Positions 32,520 to 43,539 of a DNA stretch of 64,000 nt are shown one piece after another. The notes beneath the pieces were generated by a model that saw only the letters and a program-made list of their open reading frames with translations, was not told the origin of the DNA and searched no databases. Each line of letters begins with the position of its first letter. Positions within the stretch are counted from its first letter, which is position 1. Both the position numbers and the translations under genes were made by a program. Source of the stretch: Diabrotica undecimpunctata (taxonomy: Eukaryota; Arthropoda; Insecta; Coleoptera; Chrysomelidae); assembly GCF_040954645.1 (NCBI RefSeq), contig NC_092806.1, forward strand, positions 147,836,429 through 147,900,428, given 5' to 3'.

Positions 32520-32929
32520 TATGCATACATATATAACATTCAAAAAGTTTATGAACATTTAATATTTTTCGTAAATTGTTATTTAAAAATTCTTTGTGCT
32601 AAAATATTATATCATAATTATTGCAAATTCCCTGAAAATTAAAAAAAAATTGTGTATATTTTCAACTTAACTGGTAAATTGGAAGGCATCTAAAACTAAA
32701 CTCAAAATGCAAGCCACATTACAAAGCGGGTTATTTTCTAGGGCAAGTTTTGGGAGTCTATTCTCATCCATTCGTCTTACATGATTGTACCACATCCTTT
32801 TACGCTACCTTCCCCATCTTACAATATCTTGAATTTTGCACTGCTCTCTAACGTTTGTATTTCTCACCCTGTCTCTTCTTGTTTTGCCCATTATTGTTCT
32901 TAGAGTTTTCATCTGAGCAACCCAAAAAT
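32520..32929. other. No gene recognised
   Basis: AT-rich sequence then a slightly more balanced stretch at 32740-32930 without a known reading. Confidence 0.45.
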
Positions 32930-34620
32930 AAACTAAACAATACAAATAGTAAATCGTACTTACATTTACATTACACGTTATTATTAAATCGCGAATCGTC
33001 TAAATTGATATTTAAAAACATAAGTTTTTCTACTTTACTGCTTGTTAACCGTGTTCTTCTTTTATTTAAAATTAAACCAGAAGTGAACATGTGTTCACAT
33101 TTACAATACTTTATGAATATAGTGGTTAAGTTAGGATATACATGGCGATGGTTTTTCCACCATTGTAATGGACTCTCGATACAGGTGTACGTTTAGATGA
33201 GTCATGTCCAATTAATTACACCATGGACTTAAGTCATCTTTATCGGTTTCTTTTTCTTGTACTGGTTGATTTTCAATAGTACAATCTGCTTTTTCTTTTT
33301 TTATAGAAGTAACCAGCTTCTTAACTCTTTTGTTTTGTTTTTTTATCTGCATTTTTATCAGAAAATCCCTGCACTTTAAATCGTGAATCCATAAATGTAC
33401 ATAATGACAATGTGCCACTCTGTTCTATCCCTCTAAATCTTTTTGCTAAACCCGATATTAGTAATTGTACTACGTCGGATACTATGGATGTAAGGTTACC
33501 GTTTGCTAAAATATTATTGCAAGATTCTTGCAGGCAGCGTACCATAACAATCACTGAACTACCCTTCAAGTATTTTTGGCCACTCATTGTACTTGTTATT
33601 TCTTTAAAAGGCCGTAAAATTTGGGAAAGTTGAGAACAAATAATCCAGTCCTCATTATTTAGATTTGGTCTAAGTCTAAGTCTGTATTAACTAATACCAT
33701 GTGGAACGGATTGCCTCTTCTAATTCGCTCATTCTTTTTATCATGTAATAGGTGAAGGTCTACCTAGTTTCCACGTCTTGGATTGACCGTTTGGGAACTT
33801 TGTTATGTTGTAATTGATACTTTAAAAGCCTTTCTGAAAATAAGGTACTTTTTTTGAAATGTGTTTTTTACCGAATTGTCGAAAATTTGTTAAAAATTTA
33901 ACGTATGAGCAAAACAATTTAAATGTTTTCATTCCAAAGCATCTTTAATAGATTTGACCATATTTGAGGCATTATCAGTTACTGCAAAATTTACTTTTCG
34001 TTTTAGACCCGACTGAATAATAATTTCACTAATTTTAAAAGCGATGTTTTCTGAATTATGGTTTCCAGAAAAATGGCAGCAGCCTAATAAAACCGTTTTA
34101 AATTCTAAATTTTCGGTTAAATATTGTCCTGTTAATGCGATGTAACTCTCAGTTACTCCATATGTCCAGAGGTCAGTAGTAATACAGATATTTTCTACTT
34201 CTTTAACAACTTGTGATCTAATAATTTGCTTAGTTTTGATATAACATTCCTAAAGTAATGAACCTGACGTAATGAACAAGTTCTTCTTGTTGGCGGTTTA
34301 TATCCAGGAATCCACCCTGCAAATTTTTTAAAAGCTCGTTCTTCAACTATAAAAAACGGATAAAACGAGTCTTTGCATAGGTTTAGTAAATCCATATCTA
34401 TTTGTTTCTTTTGTTCTAAACTAATATTTTTATTAATGGCAGTATCCATCACCTTTTGACGCTTGGGTGGCAGTGGCAGTATGTCAGTACTTGTAGTAGA
34501 AGTAGTCGAAACGGACAGAAATGCGTCAGGAGAAGTTTCAATCATTGCAATATTCAGAAACTGGACCATAAAAGCTGCATCTTCTACAAATGTGCATTTT
34601 TTTAAAATAAAATTATTATT
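32930..34620 (-). pseudogene. hAT (ZBED1-like) transposase, minus strand
   Basis: In order on the minus strand: the N-terminal region MVQFLNIAMIETSPDAF and KKQIDMDLLNLCKDSFYPFF, VEERAFKKFAGWIPGYKPPT (34569-34195). A decayed middle follows (33600-34190; VETRW-like and KRMSELEEAI). Then come YLKGSSVIVMVRCLQESCNN and LAKRFRGIEQSGTLSLCTFM (33587-33321), the acidic spacer, and the C-terminal dimerisation block (EHMF, GLILNKRR, KVEKLMFLNINLDDSRF) near 33180-32950. The BED finger is not visible. Multiple stops and shifts. hAT transposases excise elements and leave 8-bp duplications; I did not find the termini. Confidence 0.8.
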
Positions 34621-34774
34621 CTTATACTAGGTCAATAATTTTGACTAAGAAAACTAATTCTTAATTGAATATTTACAATAAATAAATCCTTTGACGAACT
34701 ATCAATAAAGATTTGAAATCGAAAATGCAGATTAATCGTAAATCGATACTCATTCATTAATCAGAATACCTAGT

Positions 34775-35290
34775 TATAAAAACAAAAGAAATAGTTAAGA
34801 AGCTGGTTACTTCTATAAAAAAAGAAAAAGAAGATTGTACTAGTGAAAATCAACCAGTACAAGAAAAAGAAACTGATAAAGATGACCTAAGTCTATGGTG
34901 TATTTTTGATGAATTAATTGGACATGACTCATCTAAACATACACCTGTATCGATAGATATAAAAGAAGTCGACATGTATTTGTCTGATGATATTACCCAC
35001 AAAAAATTTCGAACGGAGATTGGAACTGTCCATTATAGTGGTGGAAAAACCATCGCAATGTATATCCTAACTTAACCACTATATTCATAAAATATTGTAG
35101 TATTTTAACAAAATCTGTTCCTTGTGAACACATGTTCAAAACCTGGTTTAATTTTAAATAAAAGAAGAACACTATTAACAAGAAAAGTGGAAAAACTTAT
35201 GTTTTTAAATGTCAATTTAGACGATTCGCGATTTAATAATGTGTACCTAATGTAAATCTAAGTACTATTTATATTGTTTAATTTATTTTT
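34775..35290 (+). pseudogene. hAT C-terminal fragment, plus strand, inverted relative to the first
   Basis: The plus strand here matches the reverse complement of 33335-32930: IVKKLVTSIKKEKEDCTSEN, QPVQEKETDKDDLSLWCIFD, ELIGHDSSKHTPVSIDIKEV, then the dimerisation part in shifted frames (PCEHMFKTWF-like, VEKLMFLNVNLDDSRFNN). The minus copy has a short deletion at the WCIFDEL position that this copy lacks. Two copies of one family face each other, separated by about 150 bp of unrelated sequence. Confidence 0.75.
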
Positions 35291-35668
35291 CAAATTATAA
35301 TAAACATATCCTTCGTTAGATTCTTTCAATATAATAGCCAATATGTTTGTTTGTGTACTCGCTTATTTGAAACTACTGGTAAACAATCAACTAGTTACAG
35401 TTTACGAAAAACGTTTCCGATAAAAATGTCAACGACCCACCTCTAGTTTCATGGGTATATTATTATAGGATCGAAAGCAGAGATATGTAAAATATCTCTG
35501 ATCGGAACTAATCGTCTCACTAATTGGCAATGGGCGTCAATAAGAAATATGGAGAGACCAAGGGGAAATATGATTGTTATCTTTGTCTATTCGCTGAAAA
35601 TATAATTTTATATCTGTGTTAAATGTCCTGTTAAATTTTACCATACCGACCATAAACTTTTACCTACA

Positions 35669-35671
<3 letters not shown>
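35291..35671. other. No gene recognised
   Basis: Unclassified sequence up to a TA microsatellite. Confidence 0.45.

Positions 35672-35740
<69 letters not shown>
35672..35740. repeat. (TA)n microsatellite
   Basis: About 69 bp of uninterrupted TA dinucleotides. Confidence 0.95.
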
Positions 35741-35743
<3 letters not shown>

Positions 35744-36380
35744 ACGTCCTGTAGTTATTACCTGATTTCTTTTGGATAATTTTAAAATGAAAATATAATA
35801 AATGTTAACTTTATATGTCATTTTCTCCGAGCGGTCTATTGCGAGCTCGATCCGAGAGCAATTGTTATAAAGTCCGGTCATCATCAACTCACAACATGAA
35901 AAATGTTGCAAAAAGTGTTCGTATTTTGTTTACTTATTCAAAGACATATTATTACATTTTCGAAACGTAAAATTATTGAACGTTTTAATAACAAATTATA
36001 CTGGAAAAGAAACCAGCAAGCGCATTTGAAACGGAACTTGACATTCGCTCAGTGTATCTCTTGGAGACGGACCCGCCAGCGCACAGTCTCTGCAAGTCTG
36101 TAGAGAGACAGACATCGAAAAGCAGCGCGAGACTCGTACACTATCCCACGAATTTGCCGCTCGCGGAAATCTCGATAGAACATTGACGAATGACACAAAC
36201 TTTTTGGTTTTATTAAAGTTCAGAACTCTCTTTTATAACCGCCGTGTCTTGTTTAGTGTGAAATATGTGAATAAAGTCTTCATTCAGGGCTTTTCTTTAC
36301 TCCAAATTTTGTTGGCTGTAAGTAAATATAGCATGTTTGACGTTAGTAAAAGTTTTTATATTCGAGATTACTTATAGTGA
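35741..36380 (+). other. Promoter-like, GC-richer block; possible LTR or element 5' end
   Basis: TATAAAG at 35868 lies about 25-30 bp upstream of CATCATCAACTCACAAC. The block 36025-36180 is far less AT-rich than its surroundings, and GTGAATAAAGTCTTCA near 36268 contains a polyadenylation signal. The order TATA box, transcribed segment, AATAAA is what a solo LTR would show, but I could not identify TG...CA ends or a duplication. The frames in it look non-coding. Confidence 0.3.
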
Positions 36381-37337
36381 AATTAAGAACACACAAAAAA
36401 ATTTATTTAAATCGAACAAAATTTAAAAATAACTGTAAGGTATTTTTGTGGGACAGTTTATTTATGTAGTATATAATATAAATACTATATACACATATAT
36501 AATCAAAAATGTTTTAGACTGGTTATGTACTAAGTTTAAAACAGTTTTAAACTTAACATAAATAAACTTTTTCCATAATTTCTTATAAATTGCCATTGAT
36601 ATTTCTTATTCCAAGATTTTTCCTCTTTTGCTTAGATTGTCCGACCGACAACACCCCGTTCCACATTTCTCTAGTCCAGTCATTCTTTGGATCACTTTTT
36701 ATTACTTCTAGTTTGCCAATTTTTCTTTTTTGACTTACCTAACGCCTGTAATTTTTATTAAGGGTACAAACAATCTTAGCTGCCACATTTTTATTTGCTT
36801 CCCTATCATCAGCTCTCCCATATTTGCCTCATTGTGGATACCTACCATTTCAAGCAGGGTAAATTACATTATATACATAATGTACCTTTTTGCGGAAAAC
36901 TAGTAAATTGATCCAATTAAATACCAAAAAGTTCGTACACCTATGTCCATATTTACAAGATTAAAATTATCAGTTCTGGACTTCATTAATTCGACACAAA
37001 AATATTTTACAAGGATATAGAGCAACAGCTTACCAGTATCTTGGAGATATATTCTTTTAAGTACTACTTTACCTGATTGATAACAAACTTCATCACAAAA
37101 ATAACACTTGTAGTCCAGTGTTCTTGAGTGCTCAGTGTTTTGTCTGTCTTCATTGGAGAAACATCTCTAAATGAAGCCAAATGTCCATTTTAAATATTTA
37201 AATCTTCGTATCATTGAATATGAATATTATTAACTGCTGAGTTCGTGTGTTTTTTAATTTTTGATTGTTAAGGTAGTTTTAAATGTTGAGTAAATTTTAC
37301 AGTACATATATAACATCGATAATATACTACATATTGA
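36381..37337. other. Unrecognised; faint minus-strand coding traces
   Basis: On the minus strand near 36600-36720 a frame reads DPKNDWTREMWNGVLSVGQS, and near 37060-37150 a frame reads KCYFCDEVCYQSGKVVLK with a CxxC pair. They look like relics of mobile-element proteins but I cannot place them. Confidence 0.3.
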
Positions 37338-37393
37338 ATTAGAACTGATGAAGCCTTAGAAATATAACGCGAAACGTCTTCGATTAAACTAAT
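37338..37393 (+). ncRNA. Putative hammerhead ribozyme of a Penelope-like terminal repeat
   Basis: The conserved core CTGATGA is at 37345-37351 and GAAAC at 37371-37375, with a short stem II (GC...GC) between. A stem I is possible between ATTAG (37338-37342) and CTAAT (37389-37393), and GTC/GAT could form a weak stem III after GAAAC. Order and spacing match the minimal type I hammerheads known from Penelope-like elements. Stem III and the cleavage triplet are degenerate, so self-cleavage is uncertain. It lies about 110 bp upstream of a TA array followed by a Penelope ORF. Confidence 0.55.
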
Positions 37394-37458
37394 GAAGTAG
37401 TCGATTTCTTTTTTTATTTGCCAACCTGAATGACCGATTAAACCTCTGAATTCACTAG

Positions 37459-37462
<4 letters not shown>

Positions 37463-37541
<79 letters not shown>
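37463..37541. repeat. (TA)n microsatellite fused to a truncated Penelope ORF
   Basis: About 78 bp of TA. The array ends directly at the codons leading into the reverse-transcriptase YVDD box, so the ORF is truncated exactly at the microsatellite. Confidence 0.95.
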
Positions 37542-37543
<2 letters not shown>

Positions 37544-38528
37544 AAAAAGTAGTCCAAAGTTTTTACCGTTCATAAAGAGATATGTGGATGACTTAATCTT
37601 GGCACTACCTGCAGACTCCATACATTCTACGTTAAATGTGTTCAACCAACAAAACCCACACTTGCAATTCACGTGCGAGGAGGAGCGGGAGGGATCTTTG
37701 CCTTTCCTTGACATGAGATTGCATAGATGTGAGGATAATGTTGTGAAAACACAATGGTATAGAAAACCCATATGTAGCAATAGATTCATAAGCTACCACT
37801 CTCACCATCCTCCTAGGATGAAAACTAATTTAGTCCTAGCGATGAAAGAACGTGTCAAAAGGTTATCTCATCCGGATTACCTCCAACATGATCTCAACCT
37901 CTTACGTAATATTTTTGTTGAAAATTCATATCCTCTAAGACTGATTAATAAATTAATTTTTAATGTTCCCTTTGTTAATAGAAACAACAGACTTACTATG
38001 TCACAATCAGTGCCCTCAGCACAAAATAATTCTGCTTCAACAAATGTGTATTTTTATGCCCTTCTATATATTCCAAAACTAACTGTTGAACTCACTAAGA
38101 TTTTTAAAGACTTTAAGAATATCAAAATAGCTAACAAGAACATCAAAACCATACGTCAGCTGTATAGCAAAATAAAACAACCCCTAACCACTCTAGAGAC
38201 TACAGATGTTGTTTATTGCATTCAATGTACTGAATGTCCATCCACGTACATTGGTGAAACTGGAAGGAATCTGTCTAGCCGTATTATTTCTCATAAGAGT
38301 GATTGTAGATTAAACAAACCTACTTGTGCTTTGGCAGAGCATACTATCGATCTAGACCATAAGATAGATTTCAACAATGCAAAAATATTAGCCAGAGAGA
38401 AAAATAAATTTAAGAGAACTTCCTTAGAGATGGTACATATCAGCAAGAGTGATAATAACAATCTTAATAAGAGATCTGAGATCCAGAATCTTAGCAAAAT
38501 TTACAATTTTATATTGACTTTTGACTGA
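37541..38528 (+). pseudogene. Penelope-like reverse transcriptase end plus GIY-YIG endonuclease
   Basis: An uninterrupted frame runs from the TA array: FLPFIKRYVDDLILAL contains the YVDD catalytic box, followed by SLPFLDMRLHR and KTQWYRKPICSNRFISYHSH (typical Penelope RT thumb), PRMKTNLVLAMKERVKRLSH, a long linker. Then the GIY-YIG nuclease: VVYCIQCTECPSTYIGETGR with its CxxC insert and conserved Tyr, Gly and Arg, and downstream ALAEHTIDLDHKIDF. Such endonucleases nick DNA to prime reverse transcription. The upstream two-thirds of the RT is absent, so the copy is 5' truncated, but the remaining 320 codons are open, implying a recent insertion. Confidence 0.88.
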
Positions 38529-39134
38529 GCTATTTTGCATCTCAGAGTTTTCTTTGGTTTTTTTGTTTTTTTTAAATTTCAGTATTATTTGAATACTTGT
38601 GATCAAACTTCAGTTACTAATTTAGTTTTGTTTTGTTTGAGTTATTATTTTTTCTAAACCTATTTACTAAATACTATTTTCTTTCGATTGCTTATGTTAT
38701 AAATAACATTTTTAATTTCCCGCTTATTTTCAAGTTGGTAATACAGTTGGTAGTACTCAAAATTCATAAACAGTATTTTGTGAGACGTTATTTTCAAAGT
38801 TGTTTTTTGTATTTTCTCCTAACTATTTAAACAATACTTGTCCACCCACTTTCTCTTTCTGCTCGTGAAATGTGACTGAAATCAAGCCTGCAACGACGAC
38901 TGTTTTAACATGTCGTCCTTCATTTTGTTTTTAACTTTTAACGTATTTAGTAATTTTTAAAGTGTTTTTTTAACAGTAACATTTTTAAGTTTAGTTGCAA
39001 CTTCAGTATTATCATGTTATTTAACGTTGTTGTTTATGCCACGAATCTTACATTCGGGTAAGTTTTTTATAGTTTTTTATAGCCTTTTTTTGGCACCATT
39101 CAAATTGTTACAACACAGTAATTTTCTTTGTAGA
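38529..39134 (+). other. 3' untranslated part of the Penelope-like element
   Basis: No coding frame. It connects the GIY-YIG ORF to the hammerhead-like hairpin at 39135, the usual layout of the element's terminal repeat. Confidence 0.5.
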
Positions 39135-39172
39135 CCTTGATAAAGGTGGCAAAAAAACCACCGAAAGCTTGG
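39135..39172 (+). ncRNA. Hammerhead-like hairpin at the Penelope 3' end
   Basis: CCTTGATAAA is followed by a perfect five-pair stem (GGTGG 39145-39149, CCACC 39158-39162) and then GAAAGC. This parallels CUGAUGA-stem II-GAAA with altered core bases. Its place about 600 bp after the stop codon and just before a TA array matches a Penelope terminal repeat. Confidence 0.5.
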
Positions 39173-39245
39173 ATTCAGAATAAATAGTACGCCTTAGCAA
39201 AGCTCTGTTTTTATTGACTACCACACCCAAAAAGAAAAAAGTATT

Positions 39246-39412
<167 letters not shown>

Positions 39413-39461
39413 TGTTTTGGATGGATTGGAGTCAATAAAAGGGCTATTGGTTAACTATTTT

Positions 39462-39503
39462 TTATCTCGAGATTTCAATTGTGTTTACAATTATTATCAA
39501 GAG
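39462..39503 (-). ncRNA. Hammerhead-like hairpin, minus strand
   Basis: Minus strand: CTTGATAAT, then AATTGTAAACACAATT forming a stem-loop, then GAAATCTCGAGATAA. It has the same architecture as the hairpin at 39135 but a different sequence, so it comes from another Penelope-like subfamily in opposite orientation. Confidence 0.45.
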
Positions 39504-39771
39504 CTACTGAAAAAGACAAAATATCTTACAAAGTTGAACTAGAACAAAAAAACAATTTTTGTTAACTCACCAAATAAAATTAGTTTGGTAAATAAAAATT
39601 GCTGCTAATACATCTCAAAAATAATTAATATAAAAATGTCCTTATCTAATAAATGCTTTTCTGAAATTTTAGTATAATTTTGAAAACATTTTTTTTAACA
39701 CAAAAACAATTGAATTTATAAATAAGTTAAAATAGCAACCAATTACAAATTATTATACAAAATATTATAAA
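39504..39771. other. AT-rich gap, no gene
   Basis: Possibly terminal-repeat sequence belonging to the minus-strand Penelope-like hairpin; no ORF. Confidence 0.4.
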
Positions 39772-40690
39772 ATGAGGAGATCCTCTTCTTCAAATGAGGA
39801 CCTCCTCATTTGTGACTCGGTCAGTCCACGGGATCTTAAAGTATTCTTCGATATAGCCACATCTCAAATGCTTACAGTTTTCTGCACATATCTTCGTATA
39901 AGGAGTGCACGGAATGAAGTGATAAAACAACAAATGGGTATAGAGGACACTATAGTTGAGGATATTGAGAGAAAACAGCTCATATGGTATGGGCATGTGA
40001 GCCGAATGGAGGACGAAAGATTGCCTAAAAAAACGATGATGTGGCAACCCCCAGAGAAGAGGAAACGAGGAAGACCACCACAGAGCTGGAACCTGGGAGT
40101 TAGGAAAGCGATTAGCGCTCGAAATCTGGACGAAGACCTAACTCAAGACAGAATACAGTGGCGTTTGGGAGTCGGACAACGTCGTAAGACGTTATAAAAA
40201 AACCGAATATATATATCTTCGTATAAGGTCTACGATTCAACATCATAAAAAAAGACAGAGAAGACGTAGCATCACAGCATTCTTACTTTTGTATCAAGAG
40301 AGAGGTTGGGACTCTTGAATTAGGTCCCCATCAGATTGAAGGTGGATCTAGCTTTTCCGATGCGTGCTCTAATCTCTTGGTTGTTGGTCCATTCTTTATT
40401 TATTATAATGCCGAGGTAGTTGTAGTGCGTCACCATTTCTACAGGGGATTGGTTGACGTAGACTTGACCTTCTGTTATCATTTTCTTGCTAATTATTATA
40501 AGCTTTGTCTTTTTAACGTTTATATTAAGTCCATATTGTTGACTGTAATTCGTGATTTTGTTCATAAGAACTTGTAGGTCTTCTAAGTTGTCCGCAAATA
40601 CTATGGTGTCATCTGCATACCTGATGTTGTTTAGCCGGTAACTATTTAGTAGAATACCTTTTTCAGTTTCGTGCAATACAGCTTTAATGA
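39772..40690 (-). pseudogene. RTE-like LINE fragment hosting a nested LINE
   Basis: On the minus strand the frame at 40676-40320 gives NNIRYADDTIVFADNLEDLQ, with an intact YADD, GLNINVKKTKLIII, VTHYNYLGIIINKEW, ARIGKARSTFNLMG. It continues with stops through LRCYVFS-like codons to 40229. After the nested insertion it resumes at 39887 with LRCGYIEEYFKIPWTDRVTN and EEVL, a thumb-like RTE segment. The far end at 39772-39812 is a small palindrome (AATGAGGAG...CTCCTCATT) where the homology breaks. Both ends are truncated. Confidence 0.8.
39904..40212 (+). mobile_element. 309-bp LINE 3' end nested in the minus-strand LINE
   Basis: Bounded by an exact 16-bp duplication, ATATCTTCGTATAAGG, at 39888-39903 and 40213-40228. 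The plus frame (about 39904-40194) encodes an RTE-type C-terminus: RNEVIKQQMGIEDTIVEDIE, RKQLIWYGHVSRMEDERLPK, KRKRGRPPQSWNLGVRKAIS, then RIQWRLGVGQRRKTL and a stop. The tail is AAAAAAACCGAATATAT. It is heavily 5' truncated; removing it restores the reading of the host LINE. Confidence 0.92.
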
Positions 40691-41450
40691 CTGGAAATCT
40701 TCTGGGAGAGATAGAGTTAAAAACTTCTAGCTAAAGAAATTTTTTAGTCTATAAACCTTTATTTACATTCATTCATTATGTCATACCAATTAATCTAAAT
40801 AACACGTACTGGAAACCATGTACTGTTCGATAGAATATTATAACCGGGATGTGCAAACGTAAACGAATATTAATGTGATGAACATTGGACTAACAAATTG
40901 TATTTTATTCAGTAAGTTTAGGTTCTTGCAGTTAATTATATTCTGAAACACTGTAAAAGATATCGCTTTCTGAGAATTAATTAGTCAAGCTCAGTTTGAG
41001 CGTCAGATATATGATCATAACGTCCAAATATTAAACGTGCACCAGACTTTGATATTAATTGTAGCGTAGTCATATTAACTCATTTCGTATACTCATATTA
41101 TAGTCAATAACAGTGATGTTGTATAAACAATATTAGCAAAGTTTAAATATGAAAGGATTAGTTACAGAATGCTCGTCGAATAAACAAATTACCAATATTT
41201 GATATCATAGGGCTTAATCCGTTATTTTTGATGTTATTAATTACTAGCTATAATAATAAATAGTTTTAACTTTGTTTTTTACAAATTTAAAGCTAATGTT
41301 TAAACTTACACCACATTTTGTTTCAGTAGATATCATATACAGCAGATTAAAAAATTAGGTTAATTATTGTATTCAAAAAGTAATTTTCGTGAAAGAAAAT
41401 AGGAAACTGCTTATCATCGGCATAAAAATGAGAATTGCTAGGGCGAATTT
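40691..41450. other. No gene recognised
   Basis: AT-rich sequence between two LINEs. Confidence 0.5.
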
Positions 41451-41499
41451 CAGAATGCAATAAATAATGCAGATGTAAAAAAAACTTTATTGTTTTTAG

Positions 41500-43330
41500 T
41501 TTGTAAATCATCATCATCATCACTAGCTAGACAACCCTTTCTGGGTCCTGGCTTGTTACAGGATTTTCCGCCATACTGTTCCATTCCTTGCTTTGTTTTT
41601 CCAGTTGGTAATCTTAAGTGTCTTTGTTTGGATCTTCCATTTGACCTTCTCCGTACTAGTGTTTGCCTCATTATATGTTTTGGTGTTTCAGTCTCCAACA
41701 TCCGTTCAACATGGCCCATCCAGAGCAGACGTCCGATCTTTATGGATGTTTTGACCGTGGGTTCATTGTATGCTGTGTAAAGTTCAAAATTATATCTTCT
41801 GCACCATTTGTCATTTTATTTCATCCCCTGAATTTCTGTCTAAGGATTTCTCGTTCAAACGTACCTAAAGTAAAGTTCGTGTAACCTTCCGGCTAAGGTC
41901 TAGTGTTACGGTTTTCAGGTTCCGCAAGCATCCCTAACATGACTTAACGACTACTTTCGTAGCCGGGACCGACGGCTTTACGTGCCCTCCGAAGCACGGT
42001 GGCAGCTCAGTTAAATTAGAAATTGAAAATTTTGTCGGTGCCGGGGTTCGAACCCAGGCCCTCCAGCTTGTTAAGCCAGTAACATAGCCACTGAGCTACG
42101 GCTGCCACTCAAACGTACCTAACAGGTTGTCATCGCTTTTCCACAGTGTCCATGTCTCTGATCCATATACAAGGACCGGTTTTATCAGGGTCTTGTATAT
42201 TTTTCATTTGGTTTTTCTTGTGAGGTTGTTAGATCTTAGATGTTTAATTAGTCCATTATATGTTTTATTAGCGAATGTATTCTTCTCGTAACTTCTTAAC
42301 TGACTTTGTTATCTGCGGTAACTAGTGAACCTAGATATGTAAAATTTTTCACGCTTTCGATGTTATAGTCTCCTATTGTCAGATTCTGTAGGTTTCTTTG
42401 GCCTGTCGATTTGCTAGTCTTCATGTATTTGGTTTTTATTTCGTTAATGTTTAGGCCACTATTGTGTGCCGTTCTTTTTATCACATTGAATGCTTCTATC
42501 ATCTCTCTTTTACTTCTAGCTATGAGCTCAACATCATCTGCAAATGCCAATATTTGTACACTTTGTTATTATTGTTCCTCTGGTGTTGACTTTTAATTCT
42601 CCAATTATTTTCTCTAATGTGATGTTGAATATAATACAGGATAGGGCACCTTCCTGTCGTAGACCCATTCTTACATGGACTGTATCTGTTAGTGCGTTTT
42701 GAATTTGAATTTTGCTTTGTACTTTAAGTGTTTCTTTTACTGTATCGATGAGTTGAGTTGCAATATTTAAATCTTTTAGTGCATGGATCAGAAATTCTCG
42801 ATGAATAGGCACTCTCAAAATCAATGTAAAGATGATGTGTGTCTATATTAAATTCACTAATCTTTTCCAAGATTTGCATAAAGACGAAGATCTGATCTAT
42901 TGTGAACTTCTGCCTGCAGAAACCACATTGATATCCCCAAACTATTTATTCTGCATATGGTCTCAATCGGTTATATACAATATTTGACAGTATTTTATAT
43001 GCCATAGTTAGTAGCGTTATTGCCCGGTAGTTTTTAGATTGAAGCTGATCTCCTTTTTTATGTATAGGGATAATTGTGGCAGTTGTTTATTATTCCATAT
43101 GTTTACTATTATATGCTTCTGCCAGTTGTCTATTACTCCATATGTTCACTATTAGTTCGTGTATCGCATTCAATAGGGAGCCCTCGGCTTCCTTTATTAA
43201 TTCTGCGCTAATGTTGTCAAATCCAGGTGACTTGTTGTTTTTCAGTCTGATAACTGCTTGCATTTGAGCTACTGACGAGGGGGGCGCGGGGGGTTGTTTC
43301 TCTGGTGTAGTTTGTAAATGGCAGTGTAAA
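41500..43330 (-). pseudogene. Non-LTR reverse transcriptase with (TGA)n tail, hosting a SINE
   Basis: Minus-strand order, across several frames: VIRLKNNKSPGFDNISAELI near 43260, fingers (IHKKGDQLQSKNYRAITLL near 43050), IDFESAYSSR (motif A, about 42815), VRMGLRQEGALSC, MAFADDVELIARS (FADD box at 42550), GLNINEIKTKYMK, NFTYLGSLVTADNK. Then the C-terminus is interrupted by a SINE and resumes at 41854 with MGHVERMLETETPKHIMRQT. The 3' end is a GATGATGATGATGATT tail near 41508-41522. Many shifts and stops; no endonuclease. RTE/L1-like type, exact clade open. Confidence 0.8.
41869..42108 (-). mobile_element. tRNA-derived SINE, 240 bp, with 14-bp TSD
   Basis: TCAAACGTACCTAA is repeated at 41855-41868 and 42109-42122. 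On the minus strand the head is tRNA-like: GCAGCCGTAGCTCAGTGGCT (A box), an anticodon arm CTGGC-TTAACAA-GCTGG that would give AAC (Val-like), and GGGTTCGAACCCCGGC (B box). The tRNA-unrelated body follows (GGAGGGCACGTAAAGCCGTC, GGTCCCGGCTAC, GTTAGGGATGCTTGCGGAAC), ending GAACTTTACTT. It is notably GC-richer than the LINE it entered, as expected for a Pol III SINE. The body looks like a conserved SINE core, but I cannot name it. Confidence 0.92.
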
Positions 43331-43530
43331 TAACCAAAATGTTGGTTTTAAAACAGGTTTCTCGAGACTGAATACAAATAGCTATACGTATAAAGTAACG
43401 CAATCAATGGCAAATACAAACAACTAAATAAAATATATTTTAATCCAATTTAAATAATAATAAATATAACACCATAAATTTCTTTCTTTATTAATACGCA
43501 ACGGTATTGTGCGTTTTGTACACACTATAT
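43331..43530. other. Short unrecognised gap
   Basis: AT-rich; no gene. Confidence 0.5.
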
Positions 43531-43539
43531 ATGTATTCC

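Noticed and set aside
37268..37789. 173-codon minus frame
   Set aside because: It passes through the TA array and is antisense to the Penelope reverse transcriptase.
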